From Kastovskya adunca ATA6-11-RM4 (lineage in GTDB: Bacteria; Cyanobacteriota; Cyanobacteriia; Cyanobacteriales; Coleofasciculaceae), in NCBI GenBank assembly GCA_019359445.1, contig JAHHHJ010000027.1, positions 19,510 to 83,509 of the forward strand: a DNA stretch of 64,000 bases, written 5' to 3'. Shown here piece by piece: positions 63,813 through 64,000 of the stretch; position 1 is the first letter of the stretch, and each line of letters opens with the position of its first letter. A program made the translations under genes and the position numbers. The notes under the pieces were generated by a model. The model was not told the origin of the DNA. It did no database searches and saw nothing but the letters and a program-made list of their open reading frames with translations.

Positions 63813-64000
63813 TTAACCCTGGATAGCGGGAGCCGTTAAAGCCACCGGAGTCGCCTCACCACTAGCCAAGTCCAGAGGGAAGTTGTGAGCATTACGCTCG
63901 TGCATCACTTCCATACCCAAGTTGGCGCGGTTCAACACATCCGCCCAGGTGCCAATTGCCCGACCTTGAGAGTCAATAACACTCTGGTTGAAGTTGAAGC
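63813..64000 (-). CDS. psbA: Photosystem II D1 protein, 3' end only
   Basis: The last 61 codons and stop of psbA; the rest is beyond the right edge. The residues [40 protein letters not shown] and the terminal extension are those of D1. The conserved His, Glu and Asp near the oxygen-evolving cluster are in [17 protein letters not shown]. CtpA would cut after DLA, removing the 16-residue tail [16 protein letters not shown]. Confidence 0.98.
   Translation of the reverse strand, partial: FNFNQSVIDSQGRAIGTWADVLNRANLGMEVMHERNAHNFPLDLASGEATPVALTAPAIQG

Overview
This 64 kb window is from a cyanobacterium, almost certainly a filamentous one. It is full of the octamer GCGATCGC (HIP1). It carries psbA, ntcA, hetR next to patX, the flavodiiron genes flv1 and flv3, and many families known mainly from cyanobacteria (DUF3084, DUF3146, DUF2358, NACHT, UPF0175/DUF3368). 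hetR with patX points to a multicellular lineage. Nothing here proves heterocysts, and the genus cannot be fixed from the window alone.

Layout. 1-9.3 kb: the 5' part of a glycogen-debranching enzyme (minus), two peroxiredoxins with a hairpin between them, a DnaJ/CbpA-type co-chaperone, a small P-loop kinase, and a large multi-PAS histidine kinase. 9.3-13 kb: a decayed stretch with a dead PIN toxin gene, a TPR protein, an ilvA 5' fragment, and a frameshifted REP-associated transposase between two REP-like palindromes. 13.2-16.7 kb: intact ilvA, an SDR, a hydrolase, then an ilvA 3' fragment. 17-24.4 kb: flv1, a PsiE-like membrane protein, a NACHT NTPase interrupted by one stop codon, a phased ACTCAAA repeat array, and flv3. 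24.4-29.4 kb: a third ilvA fragment joined to a truncated gene, a methyltransferase, a NmrA-like protein, a cyclic-peptide-type ABC exporter and an intact UPF0175/DUF3368 toxin-antitoxin pair. 29.5-33.5 kb: exonuclease III, then 2-oxoglutarate decarboxylase and succinic semialdehyde dehydrogenase, the cyanobacterial route that closes the TCA cycle. 33.8-36.9 kb: two stand-alone receiver proteins with the same structured 5' leader, a DUF2294 protein and an alcohol dehydrogenase.

37-40.7 kb holds the least familiar system: three minus-strand genes in the order small peptide ending GGGG-NSCIIQFN, radical SAM/SPASM enzyme, papain/C39-like cysteine protease. It looks like a RiPP pathway of a family I do not recognise. 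40.9-49.5 kb: an FAD oxidoreductase, patX-hetR, hisB, fabI, ntcA with its own NtcA box, DUF3084, a YqgF-like nuclease and DUF3146. 49.7-64 kb: a GTPase, a mechanosensitive-channel-like protein, SRPBCC, SirB1, a PIN-KTSC fusion, a sigma/anti-sigma/Spy-like/YqiA operon joined by TTGA overlaps, an orphan LivH-type permease, two paralogous tiny membrane proteins, lipA, a receiver protein, recR that seems to start at ATT, and the 3' end of psbA.

Two themes recur. Composite microsatellite-like repeats fill the gaps between convergent genes. Pieces of a second ilvA copy are scattered over 12 kb. No tRNA, rRNA or CRISPR array was seen.
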